From DAOMNO01 sp035443885 (GTDB lineage: Bacteria; Planctomycetota; Phycisphaerae; Phycisphaerales; SM1A02), in NCBI GenBank assembly GCA_035443885.1, contig DAOMNO010000005.1, positions 128,900 through 192,899 of the forward strand: a DNA stretch of 64,000 bases, given 5' to 3'. Made by a program: the position numbers and the translations under genes. Below, piece after piece: positions 9,184-19,100 of the stretch. Each line of letters begins with the position of its first letter. Positions within the stretch are counted from its first letter, which is position 1. Under the pieces are notes generated by a model, which saw only the letters and a program-made list of their open reading frames with translations, was not told the DNA's origin and searched no databases.

Positions 9184-9855
9184 CTATTGCCCCGCTCCTG
9201 CCCGGCGCAGCACGGCGTCGATCATCGGCTCCGTCAGCCTGCCCGTAAACGTGTTCTGCTGGCTCACGTGATAGCAGCCGAGCAGCGCGATCTCACCAAG
9301 GGTAATTTCGCGCGCATGGCCGAACTTCGGTCGGGGCGTTGGTATGACTCGACCCACTTCGCGCAACGCAGTGAGTGCCGCATCCCAGCCGATCGAACCC
9401 AGACACACCAGCACGCGCGGTTTGAGCAGGCGAATCTCCTCAACCAGATACGGCAGGCAGTTCGCCCGCTGGGTTGGTGTCGGTTTGTTCGCGGGCGGCG
9501 CGCATCGCACCGCAGCAGAGATGTACACGCCGCGGAGAGAGAGACCGTCATCGCGGCTGACTGAATGCGGCTGGTTTGCGAATCCCGCGCGATGAAGCGC
9601 CGCGTAGAGAAAGTCACCTGAACGATCGCCCGTGAACATGCGGCCTGTGCGGTTCGCTCCATGCGCCCCGGGCGCGAGACCAACAATCATGATCTTCGCG
9701 TTCTCATCGCCAAAGCCGGGCACAGGCTTGCCCCAGTAGTCCCAGTCTTCATAGGCGCGCCGTTTCGTGCGGGCGACATCGTCGCAATACGCGCGCAGCT
9801 CCGGACAGCGCGTGCATGCGACGATGGACTCTTGCAGCACACGCAGTCGTGTCAT
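9184..9855 (-). CDS. Family 5 (UDGb-type) uracil-DNA glycosylase
   Basis: DNA-repair enzyme that removes uracil, and often other deaminated bases, from DNA. A 223-residue protein with an iron-sulfur cluster site: Cys14 and Cys17 (CTRC), Cys118 and Cys133. Motif A is GLAPGAHGANRTG at 59-71; here the residue after GLAPG is Ala, the family-5 pattern, in place of the polar or acidic residue of families 1 and 4. The C-terminal motif is HVSQQNTFTGRLT. The start ATG overlaps the end of the upstream gene by four bases, and ilvE begins 45 bases downstream. Confidence 0.93.
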   Translation of the reverse strand: MTRLRVLQESIVACTRCPELRAYCDDVARTKRRAYEDWDYWGKPVPGFGDENAKIMIVGLAPGAHGANRTGRMFTGDRSGDFLYAALHRAGFANQPHSVSRDDGLSLRGVYISAAVRCAPPANKPTPTQRANCLPYLVEEIRLLKPRVLVCLGSIGWDAALTALREVGRVIPTPRPKFGHAREITLGEIALLGCYHVSQQNTFTGRLTEPMIDAVLRRAGAGQ

Positions 9856-10568
9856 GGCACGCGAGTCAGGTGTGAGTCATCTGCAGGCAGGGGGGTCAGG
9901 CTCATGCCGCCTACCGCATCGACGATCAGCTCATACCGTTGCCCGGCTTTCACCGGTTTATAGACAGCTTCGCCCTGCGCAACGCGAATGCCCATTTCTC
10001 TCGCGAGTCGCCAGTCCGTCGCCAGCGGCCAGAAGTTCGTCCAGATGCGCTGCTCAAAGCGGCTGATGTCGCTTCCCGCGTATCCGGGCGGTACCGCGCC
10101 GGGCGTGTCGATCAGTTCGCCTGCGGCGGGTGCGATTTGATCTGAGTAGATACGCCGCAAGAGCACAAGGCTGCGCCCGTAGAGTGGGTGGCCGTCCGCA
10201 ACATGCTCAGCGTCGAACTTGACCGTCCATGCGTCGATGAACAGCACATGGCCGGCAATGGTGAAGGTTTGCCGCGCCAGCTCTCGCCCGTCATCGTTGA
10301 CCTCGATGAACAGCACATCCGTTTCGAGGATTGAATCGTCCTCGGCCAGTCGTTGTGCAGTGATTTCAACATGCGCGACGCGGCGGGAGCGGCTGAGGCG
10401 TTCGATCATCGCCTGCCGCTGCTCAAGCTTCTGCTGCATCTCGGCGTTCAGGGCGTTCAGTTCGTCGATGGTCCGCTGGCGATGGTCCATGCCGACGCGC
10501 CAGAAAACAAGACCGATGACGCCGCACAGCGCGATCGTAACGATGAGAGTTCTGAGAAGGGCAGCCAT
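9852..10568 (-). CDS. Hypothetical single-pass membrane protein with coiled coil
   Basis: From the ATG at 10568 the product has 238 residues: one N-terminal membrane helix (LLRTLIVTIALCGVIGLVFW), then a charged coiled coil (IDELNALNAEMQQKLEQRQ), then a domain of about 180 residues with alternating strands that I cannot assign. A TTG at 10622 would add 18 residues; the ATG is preferred because the helix then sits at the N-terminus, though neither start has a clear ribosome binding site. The gene overlaps the glycosylase gene by four bases, so the two are probably co-transcribed. Function unknown. Confidence 0.72.
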   Translation of the reverse strand: MAALLRTLIVTIALCGVIGLVFWRVGMDHRQRTIDELNALNAEMQQKLEQRQAMIERLSRSRRVAHVEITAQRLAEDDSILETDVLFIEVNDDGRELARQTFTIAGHVLFIDAWTVKFDAEHVADGHPLYGRSLVLLRRIYSDQIAPAAGELIDTPGAVPPGYAGSDISRFEQRIWTNFWPLATDWRLAREMGIRVAQGEAVYKPVKAGQRYELIVDAVGGMSLTPLPADDSHLTRVP

Positions 10569-10710
10569 AATCGGTGATGCGGACCCGGCTCTTCCTCGTG
10601 GAGCCTCATTTGACCCGGCCAAGGGGTGGGCGTGACCCCAAGCCTCTTCTGGTCATTTCTTTACATCGGCAAACCTGAAGTTGCCGCACCAATCGACCGA
10701 TAACCAAGGC

Positions 10711-13488
10711 ATGAAGCTGTGTCGAATCAGCCCGGTTATCGTCTGCGCTGTGTTGGCAGCGGCCGTCGATGCTGCAGTTGCGGTCCCGCCCGCAGTTCAG
10801 GCGGAGCGGCTTTCGACACTCAATCGACTGGTGCGGCATTTCGATTTTGAAGAGGCTCGGCACGCGCCTTATGAAATGCCTTTCCATTTCCATCGGGTCG
10901 GTGCGGCTCGTCATGCAGATTCGGCAGATGATCCGCCGCAAGCTGACGGCATGTGGGGCGCAGCGGACGGCTTCCCGCCGTTCGGCACGATGCGATTAAG
11001 CAACGATCATGCATCCAGCGGTGATTGGTCGTTCAAGTTTTCACTCGACGGGGGTTCGCTCGCAGCGCGTGTGCCCACAGCGGTGTTGCCCGCCATGCCC
11101 GGTGCAGATTATCTCATCGCCGTGCGCGTGCGAACCGAAGGTCTGACACACGCCCGCGCACGGCTGGCGGCGTGGCTGCACGATGTGCAAGGCAACATGA
11201 TTCCTCAAAGCCGCGTAATGAGCCGCCTTGTCGATACCGCAGGCGAATGGCACACCATCGCGGTTGAAGTGCGAGGGGATTATGACAACGTGGGCGATCT
11301 TGTCCTTGAGCTGCAACTGCTTCAACCGAAACAGTTCGGCTCACATGATCTCCCAGGCAAGGCAGCATCGCCCGTGCTGAGCGATATAACCGGTTTCGCG
11401 TGGTTCGATGATGTCTCTGTCTGGCATCTGCCAAGGCTGGAAGTGCGAACAGATGAGCCGCTCAATCTGTTCGTCTCACCTCGTCAGCCGTCAGTTACAG
11501 TGCTTGTACGCGATGTGGCGAACACGGAGCTGGAAGCCAAGCTGCGAGTCTTCAATCTGGATGGCGAACAGGTGTATGAGCGGCCGTTTTCATCGCCTCT
11601 GCTGCCTGCACCTCGGCGGGTTGATCTGCCGGTGAGTCAGCACGGTTGGTATCGCGCTGTGCTGGAGGTGTATTCCGAAGGTGATCTGGCTGCGACGAAA
11701 TCGCTTGATTTCGCGCTGCTCGCGCCGGATGTTGAAGGGCTTGGACGCAGCGGGGATGCTCGCTTTATGCTTGGCTTGCACCATGACTGGCCGCTGCATA
11801 TGGCGATGCTCCCCGAAGTGATGAGGCGGCTTCATGTCGGCTCGGTGATGGTGCCGGTGTGGCAGCGCGAAACCACCGCCCGCACCGCCAACATGATGTA
11901 TGAAGCTGCACACCGCGCCATGCAGGAGATGCTGCGCGATCGGATTGAAGTGCAGTTCTCGCTGGAGCGCGTGCCGGATGAACTGGCGATGCTGCTTGAC
12001 CTTTCACCGGATGAAGTCCCTGCCGCACTCGGGCACGACCCCGCCGTGTGGCGCGAGTATCTGCACGATCTGCTCATCAACTTCGGTTTGGAAGTTCAGC
12101 GGTGGCAGCTCGGTGATGTGGGTGGGAATGGTGAGTGGCCTGCGAACGCGACCGCCGTGCTTGGGCGGGCGGCCAACGTGCTCGGCGAGTTTGTGCCGAA
12201 CCCGGTTCTGGCCATCACCGCCACGGCAGATCAGACGGCGGACGCGCCGCCCGTCGGTGCGCTTGCGATTGATCTGCCGCATCAGATCCCGCCCGAATCC
12301 ATCAGCGAATATGCGCATGCCTGGCCCGATGCAGAGATCACACTCTGGTTGCAGGCATTGCCTGAACAGGAATACGCTGTTCGTCGGCGAGCGATGGATT
12401 TCGCCTTCCGCGTGCTTTATGCCTGGCGAAGCGATGTGGACCGTATTGCGGTGGAAGCGCCGTGGCGTAGCCCGGGGGAGAGTTTTGCACCCGCACCGCA
12501 GCCGGACCCCACGCTCATCGTATGGCGCGAAATGACGAGGCACCTTGCGGGTCGTCATTTCGGCGGCGAACTGGCCATCGGCAACGGCCTGCGCTGCTGG
12601 ATTCTGCAGGGAACTCCATCGCGAAGCTCCGCGATCATTCTCTGGGCAGAGCAAGGCGCAGGCGATGAGCCGCAACAGGTAACCATGCAGCTTGGCAGCG
12701 GGGCCGTCAACGTGTTCGATCTCTTCGGCAATGCGTTCACAGTCGATCTCATTGACGGTGCGCATCACATTCATGTCGGCGATGAACCGGTGTTTGTCGA
12801 GAACATCAATCTTGAGCTCGTGCAGTTTCGCAGCGGGTTCGCACTTGCGCCTGCGTTCGTGCCGTCCGAGCATCGCATTCACGAGCACGAACTGGTGATT
12901 CGTAATCCGTGGCCGATTCCCATCTCCGGTACGCTGGTGCTGGCGGAAGGCTCTTCGTGGCGCATCTCGCCCCGTGCGCATGCGTTCACCATTCGTCCCG
13001 GCTCGGAAGTCCGCCTGCCTGTTGAGATCACCTTTGACCGCAGCATCATTGCAGGAACAAAGCGTCTCGAAGCGGAAGTGCTGCTTGCAGCAGATGCGCC
13101 GTTTCGGCTGGAAGTCGCTGCGGAGTTCACCGTCGGCCTACCGCACATCGACAGCGCCGCCACGTGGCGCGTCGTGCGCAATGTGGAAACCGGGCGCGAT
13201 GATCTCATCATCACGCAATACATCACCAACAAGGGAAGCCATCCTGTTAGCGCGGAAGCGTTCCTGCTTGCGCCGCCTGAAGCAAACGTGCGGCAGCAGC
13301 GGCGTATCGTCGCGGGGCTTGAGCCGGGTGAGTTGGCGATTCGATTGTTCCAGATTCCCGACGGCGCGAGATTGCTCGCTGGATCATCGCTGCGATTGGG
13401 CGTAACAGATCGCAGCGGGCAAGGTCGTTTAAACTATCTGCTGCGCATTCCGGAGTTCATCGCACCGAGAGCCAGTGCAGAGCAGTAG
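10711..13488 (+). CDS. Large secreted protein, glycoside-hydrolase-like architecture, unknown function
   Basis: From ATG 10711 (AAGG just upstream) the product is 925 residues. A signal peptide (MKLCRISPVIVCAVLAAAVD) is followed by a jelly-roll-like region (to about residue 230) of the kind that binds carbohydrate. About residues 340-640 resemble a TIM barrel: GLHHDWPLHMAMLPEVMRR, then YLHDLLINFGLEVQRWQLGD and ITLWLQALPEQEY. Beta-sandwich segments follow to the end. Several Trp and acidic residues lie where a catalytic cleft would be, but I see no signature that identifies a family. It is a monocistronic gene ending in a stem-loop shared with the convergent neighbour. Confidence 0.82.
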   Translation: MKLCRISPVIVCAVLAAAVDAAVAVPPAVQAERLSTLNRLVRHFDFEEARHAPYEMPFHFHRVGAARHADSADDPPQADGMWGAADGFPPFGTMRLSNDHASSGDWSFKFSLDGGSLAARVPTAVLPAMPGADYLIAVRVRTEGLTHARARLAAWLHDVQGNMIPQSRVMSRLVDTAGEWHTIAVEVRGDYDNVGDLVLELQLLQPKQFGSHDLPGKAASPVLSDITGFAWFDDVSVWHLPRLEVRTDEPLNLFVSPRQPSVTVLVRDVANTELEAKLRVFNLDGEQVYERPFSSPLLPAPRRVDLPVSQHGWYRAVLEVYSEGDLAATKSLDFALLAPDVEGLGRSGDARFMLGLHHDWPLHMAMLPEVMRRLHVGSVMVPVWQRETTARTANMMYEAAHRAMQEMLRDRIEVQFSLERVPDELAMLLDLSPDEVPAALGHDPAVWREYLHDLLINFGLEVQRWQLGDVGGNGEWPANATAVLGRAANVLGEFVPNPVLAITATADQTADAPPVGALAIDLPHQIPPESISEYAHAWPDAEITLWLQALPEQEYAVRRRAMDFAFRVLYAWRSDVDRIAVEAPWRSPGESFAPAPQPDPTLIVWREMTRHLAGRHFGGELAIGNGLRCWILQGTPSRSSAIILWAEQGAGDEPQQVTMQLGSGAVNVFDLFGNAFTVDLIDGAHHIHVGDEPVFVENINLELVQFRSGFALAPAFVPSEHRIHEHELVIRNPWPIPISGTLVLAEGSSWRISPRAHAFTIRPGSEVRLPVEITFDRSIIAGTKRLEAEVLLAADAPFRLEVAAEFTVGLPHIDSAATWRVVRNVETGRDDLIITQYITNKGSHPVSAEAFLLAPPEANVRQQRRIVAGLEPGELAIRLFQIPDGARLLAGSSLRLGVTDRSGQGRLNYLLRIPEFIAPRASAEQ

Positions 13489-13521
13489 GCTCTCCCCGTG
13501 GGGAAGGGCGCTTTGGCCCGA

Positions 13522-13559
13522 GTGGGCGAATGTCGAAGCATAGCGTGAGCATCGCCCAC
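13522..13559. terminator. Stem-loop between convergent genes
   Basis: GTGGGCGA (13522-13529) pairs perfectly with TCGCCCAC (13552-13559); the inner bases add a few more pairs. It lies in the 89-base space between two convergent genes, so a bidirectional terminator is likely, although there is no long T run on either side. Confidence 0.5.
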
Positions 13560-13577
13560 CATTGTTCGTTCTGCCGG

Positions 13578-14150
13578 TCATGATCGCCTCCGCCGGCGGC
13601 AGCCGAATGCAGCAAGCGCGAACACGCCCAGCGCGCCGGGCGCAGGAATCGGCGGGCCGAAGTGCAGGTCGTCGTAAAACGCCGGGTTTCCTGTATTTCG
13701 ATAAACGACAACTTCGTCAAATAGGGTATCCGACACCAACCCATAAAAACCGCCGCCGCCGACAGGCGCCCAGTGCGGGTTGCTCGTATAGACAAGTACG
13801 CCGCTGTAATATAATTTGTAAATAGCCTGACCAGGAAAATCGACCGCGACAGAATGACGAGGCGTACTAAATACGAATCGCGACTCGGGTTGTCCCCGTA
13901 CACCTTCGCCGTCATTCAGGAATGAGCTCGTATGAACAATGTTGTTTGTCCCGATAAACGTAACGCCATGCGATTCCGCATATTGCGTATTCAGCGTCGT
14001 TCCGTGCGCAAAGCCCGTGAAGTCGATCGTTGAGTATGAACCAACCGCAGCCTGCCATGCTGCTTTGTTCGTGTACTCGGTTACGATGGCGGCTTTTGCT
14101 TGACATGTCCAGCATGTCAAGCAAACGATCGATAAAAAGATGTATCGCAT
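13578..14150 (-). CDS. Secreted PEP-CTERM-like sorting-signal protein
   Basis: A 190-residue exported protein. ATG 14150 has GAGGAT upstream and opens a signal peptide (RYIFLSIVCLTCWTCQAKA). The body is beta-rich (IDFTGFAHGTTLNTQYAESH, then HSVAVDFPGQ), similar to carbohydrate-binding-like domains often seen with PEP-CTERM tails. The C-terminus is PAPGALGVFALAAF, Gly-Cys, then five Arg and a Ser: the three-part sorting signal (Pro motif, hydrophobic helix, basic end) recognised by exosortase-like systems, in the variant common in Phycisphaerae. No exosortase is in the window. The frame runs further upstream across the N gap but this start is well supported. Confidence 0.86.
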   Translation of the reverse strand: MRYIFLSIVCLTCWTCQAKAAIVTEYTNKAAWQAAVGSYSTIDFTGFAHGTTLNTQYAESHGVTFIGTNNIVHTSSFLNDGEGVRGQPESRFVFSTPRHSVAVDFPGQAIYKLYYSGVLVYTSNPHWAPVGGGGFYGLVSDTLFDEVVVYRNTGNPAFYDDLHFGPPIPAPGALGVFALAAFGCRRRRRS

Positions 14151-14173
14151 AAGAATCCTCTTAGTTGATGGCA

Positions 14174-14214
14174 AAGACGGGTTGCGCCGACTGGCNNNNN
14201 NNNNNACCCGTCTT
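14174..14214 (-). terminator. Likely terminator stem interrupted by the assembly gap
   Basis: AAGACGGGT at 14174-14182 is the exact reverse complement of ACCCGTCTT at 14206-14214. On the minus strand the second arm ends in CTTT, and the structure starts seven bases after the stop of the gene at 14221. The true loop length is unknown because ten Ns lie in it. Confidence 0.55.
14196..14205. other. Assembly gap (10 N)
   Basis: Ten consecutive Ns, the usual scaffold-gap placeholder, so the true length is unknown. The gap falls inside an inverted repeat, a structure that often breaks short-read assembly. Confidence 0.98.
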
Positions 14215-14220
14215 GATTGA

Positions 14221-14859
14221 CTATTCCGCAAATGGGTCATCGCCCGGGCATGCAGGGCAGTTCGTGCACTGCATCAGATAATTCTCCATCCAACATTTCC
14301 AGTTCGCCTTCGTCTTTACAGACGCTTCACCCATCATGACAGACTGGAAATCGTTCCAGTTTTGTGAAGTCAGCCCCGCTGCTGTGAGCGATTCGGACAG
14401 GCTCGCCACACTTTGTGATGGGTAGGTTGGGCATGAGCCCCAGTTCCCGAGCAGAATCAGCAGGTCTTGGACATCGACAGAGCCCGAACCGTTGAGATCG
14501 GCAGGACAACAGTCGCCTGTGGGACACGGCCCCCACGCAGCAAGCAGGAAAATCAGATCAAGTACATCGACGACCCCGTCGGGATACGGAGCGGTGACGC
14601 CCCGGAGGTCTCCCGGGCAAACCGCATGCATGCCTTGTGGAATAAGAAGATACGCGCGGATTGCACCTTCTGCCGAGCCGTCATCGAAAATCCCGTAGCC
14701 GACGATCCAACCATGATCGTTGATGCTGTAGGCCGCTGCTTCAGGCGGAGTGATATCACGGAAGTCAGGTGATGGATTCCCAAGATCAATGATTCGATAC
14801 CTTGGCGGCGGCGGGTCGGCACTGACTGGTGTTGAAGCGGTCATCAGCCACGCTGCCAT
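14221..14859 (-). CDS. Secreted dockerin-like repeat protein, apparent frameshift in signal peptide
   Basis: About 212 residues from ATG 14859. The N-terminal half has HAF-like text (AAAYSINDHGWIVGYG), a repeat type found in secreted proteins. Residues about 85-140 hold the paired dockerin-like motif (DGVVDVLDLIFLLAAWG and NGSGSVDVQDLLILLGNWG). A Cys-containing tail follows. The hydrophobic signal core continues upstream of 14859 in the same frame (ALCCVWSVLL) yet that frame has no ATG, GTG or TTG start. ATG codons at 14923 and 14914 in a neighbouring frame would supply the missing basic start (MGAANRSRR); the shift would fall in the GCGCGC run near 14886-14893. So the start is uncertain. Confidence 0.75.
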   Translation of the reverse strand: MAAWLMTASTPVSADPPPPRYRIIDLGNPSPDFRDITPPEAAAYSINDHGWIVGYGIFDDGSAEGAIRAYLLIPQGMHAVCPGDLRGVTAPYPDGVVDVLDLIFLLAAWGPCPTGDCCPADLNGSGSVDVQDLLILLGNWGSCPTYPSQSVASLSESLTAAGLTSQNWNDFQSVMMGEASVKTKANWKCWMENYLMQCTNCPACPGDDPFAE

Positions 14860-14923
14860 CAGCAGGACCGACCAGACGCAGCACAGCGCGCCGCGACCTG
14901 TTCGCCGCCCCCATGATGTGCAT

Positions 14924-15441
14924 GATGTGTTCCAAACACTGCAATCATGTGTGTGTGTTTCTGTCTCACGATCGTTGGCATAGCAGAACTCCTTCGGAGT
15001 TGCCCGGTGATCCGTGAGCGAAACCGGGAAGTTTTTGGAACAAGTCTGTTCGACCTTTCAGACCACGAGCACAAAGCAGCCCTCGAAGCACGCAAACCGC
15101 GCGGACCGTGGGCGGCGTTGCTGTCGTGCTCAATCTGACTGGTGAACACACTCATCATTCAAACCCCCCGGCCCCGTCGGTCCCCAAAGAACTCATCCGG
15201 GGGGAAGCCGGAAGTGGAGGATTGGCGACGATCCCGGAACCTCCGCCCCGTGCGAAGACCCGGCGTCGCTTCTCCAGCCTACCCCCTGAACCGGCAGATG
15301 CAAGGGAAAAGTTTCGGAATGCGTGCCGTGGGGGGTAGATTCGGTCGAGATCGGTGCGCCGTAGGCAACCCCAGCGCCAAGCGGGCGTGGTGTCTGCGTG
15401 GTCTCAGCGACGATTGCAGTTCGACATCTCAGGCTACCGGT
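14924..15441. other. Long intergenic stretch without a convincing gene
   Basis: About 520 bases between a dockerin-like gene and a small membrane-protein gene, both on the minus strand. Open frames here (for instance plus strand from 15142) have low-complexity Arg/Pro/Ser composition and no ribosome binding site, so I treat them as spurious. I compared it by eye with SRP RNA, RNase P RNA and tmRNA cores and saw none. It probably holds the promoter and leader of the dockerin-like gene; the only structure I can point to is the hairpin at 15003-15034. Confidence 0.5.
15003..15034 (+). terminator. Terminator-like hairpin with no obvious upstream gene
   Basis: CCCGGT (15003-15008) pairs with ACCGGG (15023-15028), followed by AAGTTTTT on the plus strand. 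There is no plus-strand gene just upstream, so it is either chance, part of the minus-strand leader, or the end of an unrecognised short transcript. Confidence 0.35.
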
Positions 15442-16053
15442 TCACCACGGCAGTCGATCGCTTGGCCGCTGACCGGCGATGCTGACTGCGGTGATGCGCA
15501 TAATGAACCAGTCGCCGTTTTCATCGCGCGCGACGCGCAGCACCCATTGCGAAGGCGTCGGCCCGCCACCGTAGCGGCCCTCGGCGGTCGTCCAGCAGGC
15601 GAGATGAACGGTTGCGTGGTCGGCGTCTTCGGTGTAGCCGCGCAGTGTGGTGATGCGGTTGCTGGAGATGTCGATATCTCTGCGAAGTCGCTCCAGCGCG
15701 CTGCGTATGACATCAATGCTGACGCCCGGGTTGCGAGGCGAACCGAAACTTAATGCGGCATCGGGGTGCAGCAAGCCAGATGCACCCGCGACGTTCCCCG
15801 CCACGGCGTGTTCGACGAACTCGCGTGTGATGCGCTCGCCATGCTCCGCCGGCGTAACCACGATGAAGCCGATCAGTAGAACCGCCATTGCCGCTGCGCC
15901 GCTGATGGCCGCAATTTGGAGTGGTTTCTTCCGGCCTTCGCGCAGCCCCATCCACGCCAGACCAAGCGCGAGCACAATGAGGATGCCGCCGAGCGGGTAT
16001 GGATTCTCCAGAATGTACCGTGCGATGAGTGAACTGGCGGGCGGCTCAGGCAT
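15442..16053 (-). CDS. Hypothetical protein with two membrane helices
   Basis: 203 residues. Two N-terminal membrane segments (GGILIVLALGLAWMGLREG and AAISGAAAMAVLLIGFIVV) are followed by a soluble domain of about 130 residues. That domain (EFVEHAVAGNVAGASGLLHP, later WVLRVARDENGDWFIMRIT) has the helix-then-sheet pattern of SnoaL/NTF2-like folds, a structural guess only. It is divergent from the large fusion gene at 16176 with a 122-base intergenic region. Function unknown. Confidence 0.78.
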   Translation of the reverse strand: MPEPPASSLIARYILENPYPLGGILIVLALGLAWMGLREGRKKPLQIAAISGAAAMAVLLIGFIVVTPAEHGERITREFVEHAVAGNVAGASGLLHPDAALSFGSPRNPGVSIDVIRSALERLRRDIDISSNRITTLRGYTEDADHATVHLACWTTAEGRYGGGPTPSQWVLRVARDENGDWFIMRITAVSIAGQRPSDRLPW

Positions 16054-16175
16054 TGTTGCAGGCTCCGGTTGCAGTCTTCCGATAAGTCGATGGTACTCAG
16101 GTCTTTGATACTGAGTTCGATTTCCTTGCGCCAGGGTTCCGTTGAACGCTCCGATTCGCCGCCGCTTGTAACATC

Positions 16176-19100
16176 ATGCCCGTTCTCACACAGGAAAGTG
16201 CGCTGGCCTCTAATCTCGCTGCGATCGAGAAGCGCGATCCTGAGTTGGCGCGTCGCCTGCGTGACACGCCGCCTCGCGATGATGTAGAGTTCATCGAGAC
16301 GCCGCAAGGCGCGCTTGCAGCACTGGTGGATGGCAGGCAGTTGTGCAGCAGGCATAAGCCGCTGGACGAAGCCGCGTCGATCGTCAACAAAGTTGACATC
16401 ATCGAGCACGCTGTGATGGTTGTGCTCGGCTTCGGTGTGGGGTGGCATGTAAAGGCCCTCGCGCAGCGGATGCAAACCAGCGGTGTGATTGTTGTGTTCG
16501 AGCCGGACCTCGGTCTGCTGCGCGCAGTGCTGGAGCGCATTGATCATTCGTCGTGGTTGCGCCAATCAATCGTTCTTTTCTCCGACGATGCGGAAGATCG
16601 CGCGCTCATGAGCGCACGGCTTGAAGAGATTGGTCCGTTGCTGGCGATGGGCGTGGAGATTATTGAGCACGCGCCGAGCCGTGTCAGACTTGGCGCGCGA
16701 AGCGCGCAGTTCACAAGCCTGCTGGCGGAGTGCATGACCTCTGCGAGAACCTCGCTGGCGACAACGCTGCTTCGCTCGGTCGATACCACGCGCAATCTGC
16801 TGCATAATCTTGATCATTACGCAGCCGGCGCGGGTATCACCGACTTGGCGAACGTTGCGAAGGGCTATCCCGCCGTGCTGGTGGCGGCAGGCCCCAGTTT
16901 GCAGAAGAATATTCAACAGCTTGCTGCGCCGGGCGTGCGAGATCGTTGCGTCATCATTGCGGTTCAAACGGCATTGAAGCCCCTGCTCGCTGCGGGGGTC
17001 AGGCCGCACTATGTGACCGCGCTTGACTATCACGAAATTTCGCGGCGTTTTTATGAAGGAATTTCCGCAGCGGATCTTGAAGGCGTTACGCTCGTGTGCG
17101 AGCCGAAAGTGCACCCCGTCGTTCCTGATTCGTTCCCGAACGTATCATTCATTCGCTGCTGCGCTTCGGATTTTCTCGATCAGATGCTCGGCTCCATGAA
17201 GCGCGACATGGGCGTGCTGCCCGCGGGCGCAACCGTCGCGCATCTTTCGCTGTATCTCGCGCGGCATCTGGGTTGCGATCCCATCGTCCTCATTGGGCAA
17301 GACCTCGGCTTCACCGACGGCCTGTACTACTCATCAGGCACAGCGATTCACGATGATGTCTGGGCATCTGAACTCAATCCATTTAATACGATTGAGATGA
17401 TGGAGTGGCAGCGAATTGCGCGCCATAAGCAGCATCTGCGCAGAATGCGCGCCGCGCCGACGGCGGACGGCCGCGAACGCACGGTCTATTCCGACGGGCA
17501 GATGATGACGTATCTGCAGCAGTTCGAAATCGATTTTCTTGATTGCAAGAAGGTGGGCGTTACGGTGATCGACGCCACCGAGGGCGGCGTGGCGAAGCAG
17601 CATGTGCAGACAAAGACGCTGGCCGAGTCGCTGCAGCAATACGCCACCCGGCAAATGCCTGCGCTGCCCGCGCCGGATCAGGATATGTCGAAGGCAGCAT
17701 CGAGAATCGCACAGGTGCGCCGTCGCGTGGGCGAAGTCCGCCGCGATCTCGTCGCGCTGCAGGCGACTTCGCGAAAGACGATTGCGCTCATTGAAAGGAT
17801 GCTTGAAGATCAGCACGATCAGCGCCCTGGCGGCAGGATGGAGCAGCACTTCAAGAAGCTTGATGCGCTCCGCCGCGAAGTCGATGATCGGCAGGAAGCG
17901 TTTCAGCTTCTGAGTTATCTCAATCAGCTCGGCGCGTTCAAACGTATCAAGGCGGATCGCAAACTCAAAGTCATTTCCGAGACCATCACGCCGGTTGAGA
18001 AGCAGCGGCTGGAACTGGAGCGAGACATCGTCAACGTGCGGTGGATTGCAGATGCTTCTCAGGAGCTGATCGAGCAGCTTGAGCAAGCGGACCAGCTTCT
18101 GAGAGGCGAGGCCGTCTCACCGCGAAAGCGCAGGGGCGAGCTTCGGTATTCCATCGAGTTGGAGACCGAGCCGAAAACTCCCGCGATCACTTCGCGCATT
18201 GCGGCAATGGTACCGGTCGATCCTCATCGAAATGCACTTGGGATACCGCGTTCGCTGGCAGTGCCGTTTCGCAGTAGGCCTGTCATTCAAGCGACACTCG
18301 AGCGGCTCGGTACTTCCAGGACGCTCGATCGTATTGTGTTGCTCGTGTCGCGTGGGTTTGATGTTGAATCGCATCTCGATCGCTCGCGCATCGGCTTGCC
18401 TGTTGAGATTGAATGGATCGACGGCTCACCGTTCGGCGATGAGCAAGCTGCGATCGCTGCAGCGCGGCTATGGAGCGACACGTGCTGGCGAGGCGGTGTT
18501 GCAGGCCTTGGCATCTATGACGAAGTGCTGTGCCCGCGCGTCATGGCGATGGCGATGCGTGATCGGGGTTTGACCGCTGCCGTTCTCGCCGCGCCGGATT
18601 GGCCGTTGATTGATGTGTCGTCTGAATCCGGCTGTGATGCAGTCGTTCGCAGGCATCTTGAGCAGCCGGAGAAGCAGCGTCTCGTCTTCACACAGGCTCC
18701 GCCGGGGCTTGGCTCGTGTCTCGTCGCGCTTCCGCTCATGGAAGAGCTGGCAAAGGAGCGCAATCGGCTGGCGTTTGTGGGGGGCCTGCTTATCTATCAG
18801 CCGCACGCACCGCAGCCGGATGCGATCGGCCTTGATCCCAATGTGCAGATCGACCACGCCATGCGGCGTTCATTAGTGCGAGCGACGTTCGATTCCAGTC
18901 GCAGGCGAAGTGCGCTGGAGCGCGTCTCGCCAGACGCCGCGCCGCTTGATGTTGTGCGCGAGTTGGAGCGTGCAGCGGCAGAGCACGGTGAGGTATTGCC
19001 GCAACAGTTCATTCTTGAGCTATGCACGGATCGCCCGAGCAACGGCTTGTTCATGCAGCAGTTCAGAGGGATCGTCAGACCCGCGATCGATGTGCAGTTT

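Noticed and set aside
14924..15441. Possible structured RNA (RNase P, SRP RNA or tmRNA)
   Set aside because: None of the conserved cores of these RNAs could be found by eye on either strand.
15142..15753. Plus-strand open frame of 203 codons
   Set aside because: Rich in Arg, Pro and Ser with no domain, no ribosome binding site, and its second half is antisense to a convincing membrane-protein gene.
16095..16116. ACTCAG/CTGAGT inverted repeat in the divergent promoter region
   Set aside because: Only six pairs with a 10-base spacer; expected by chance in a region this size.
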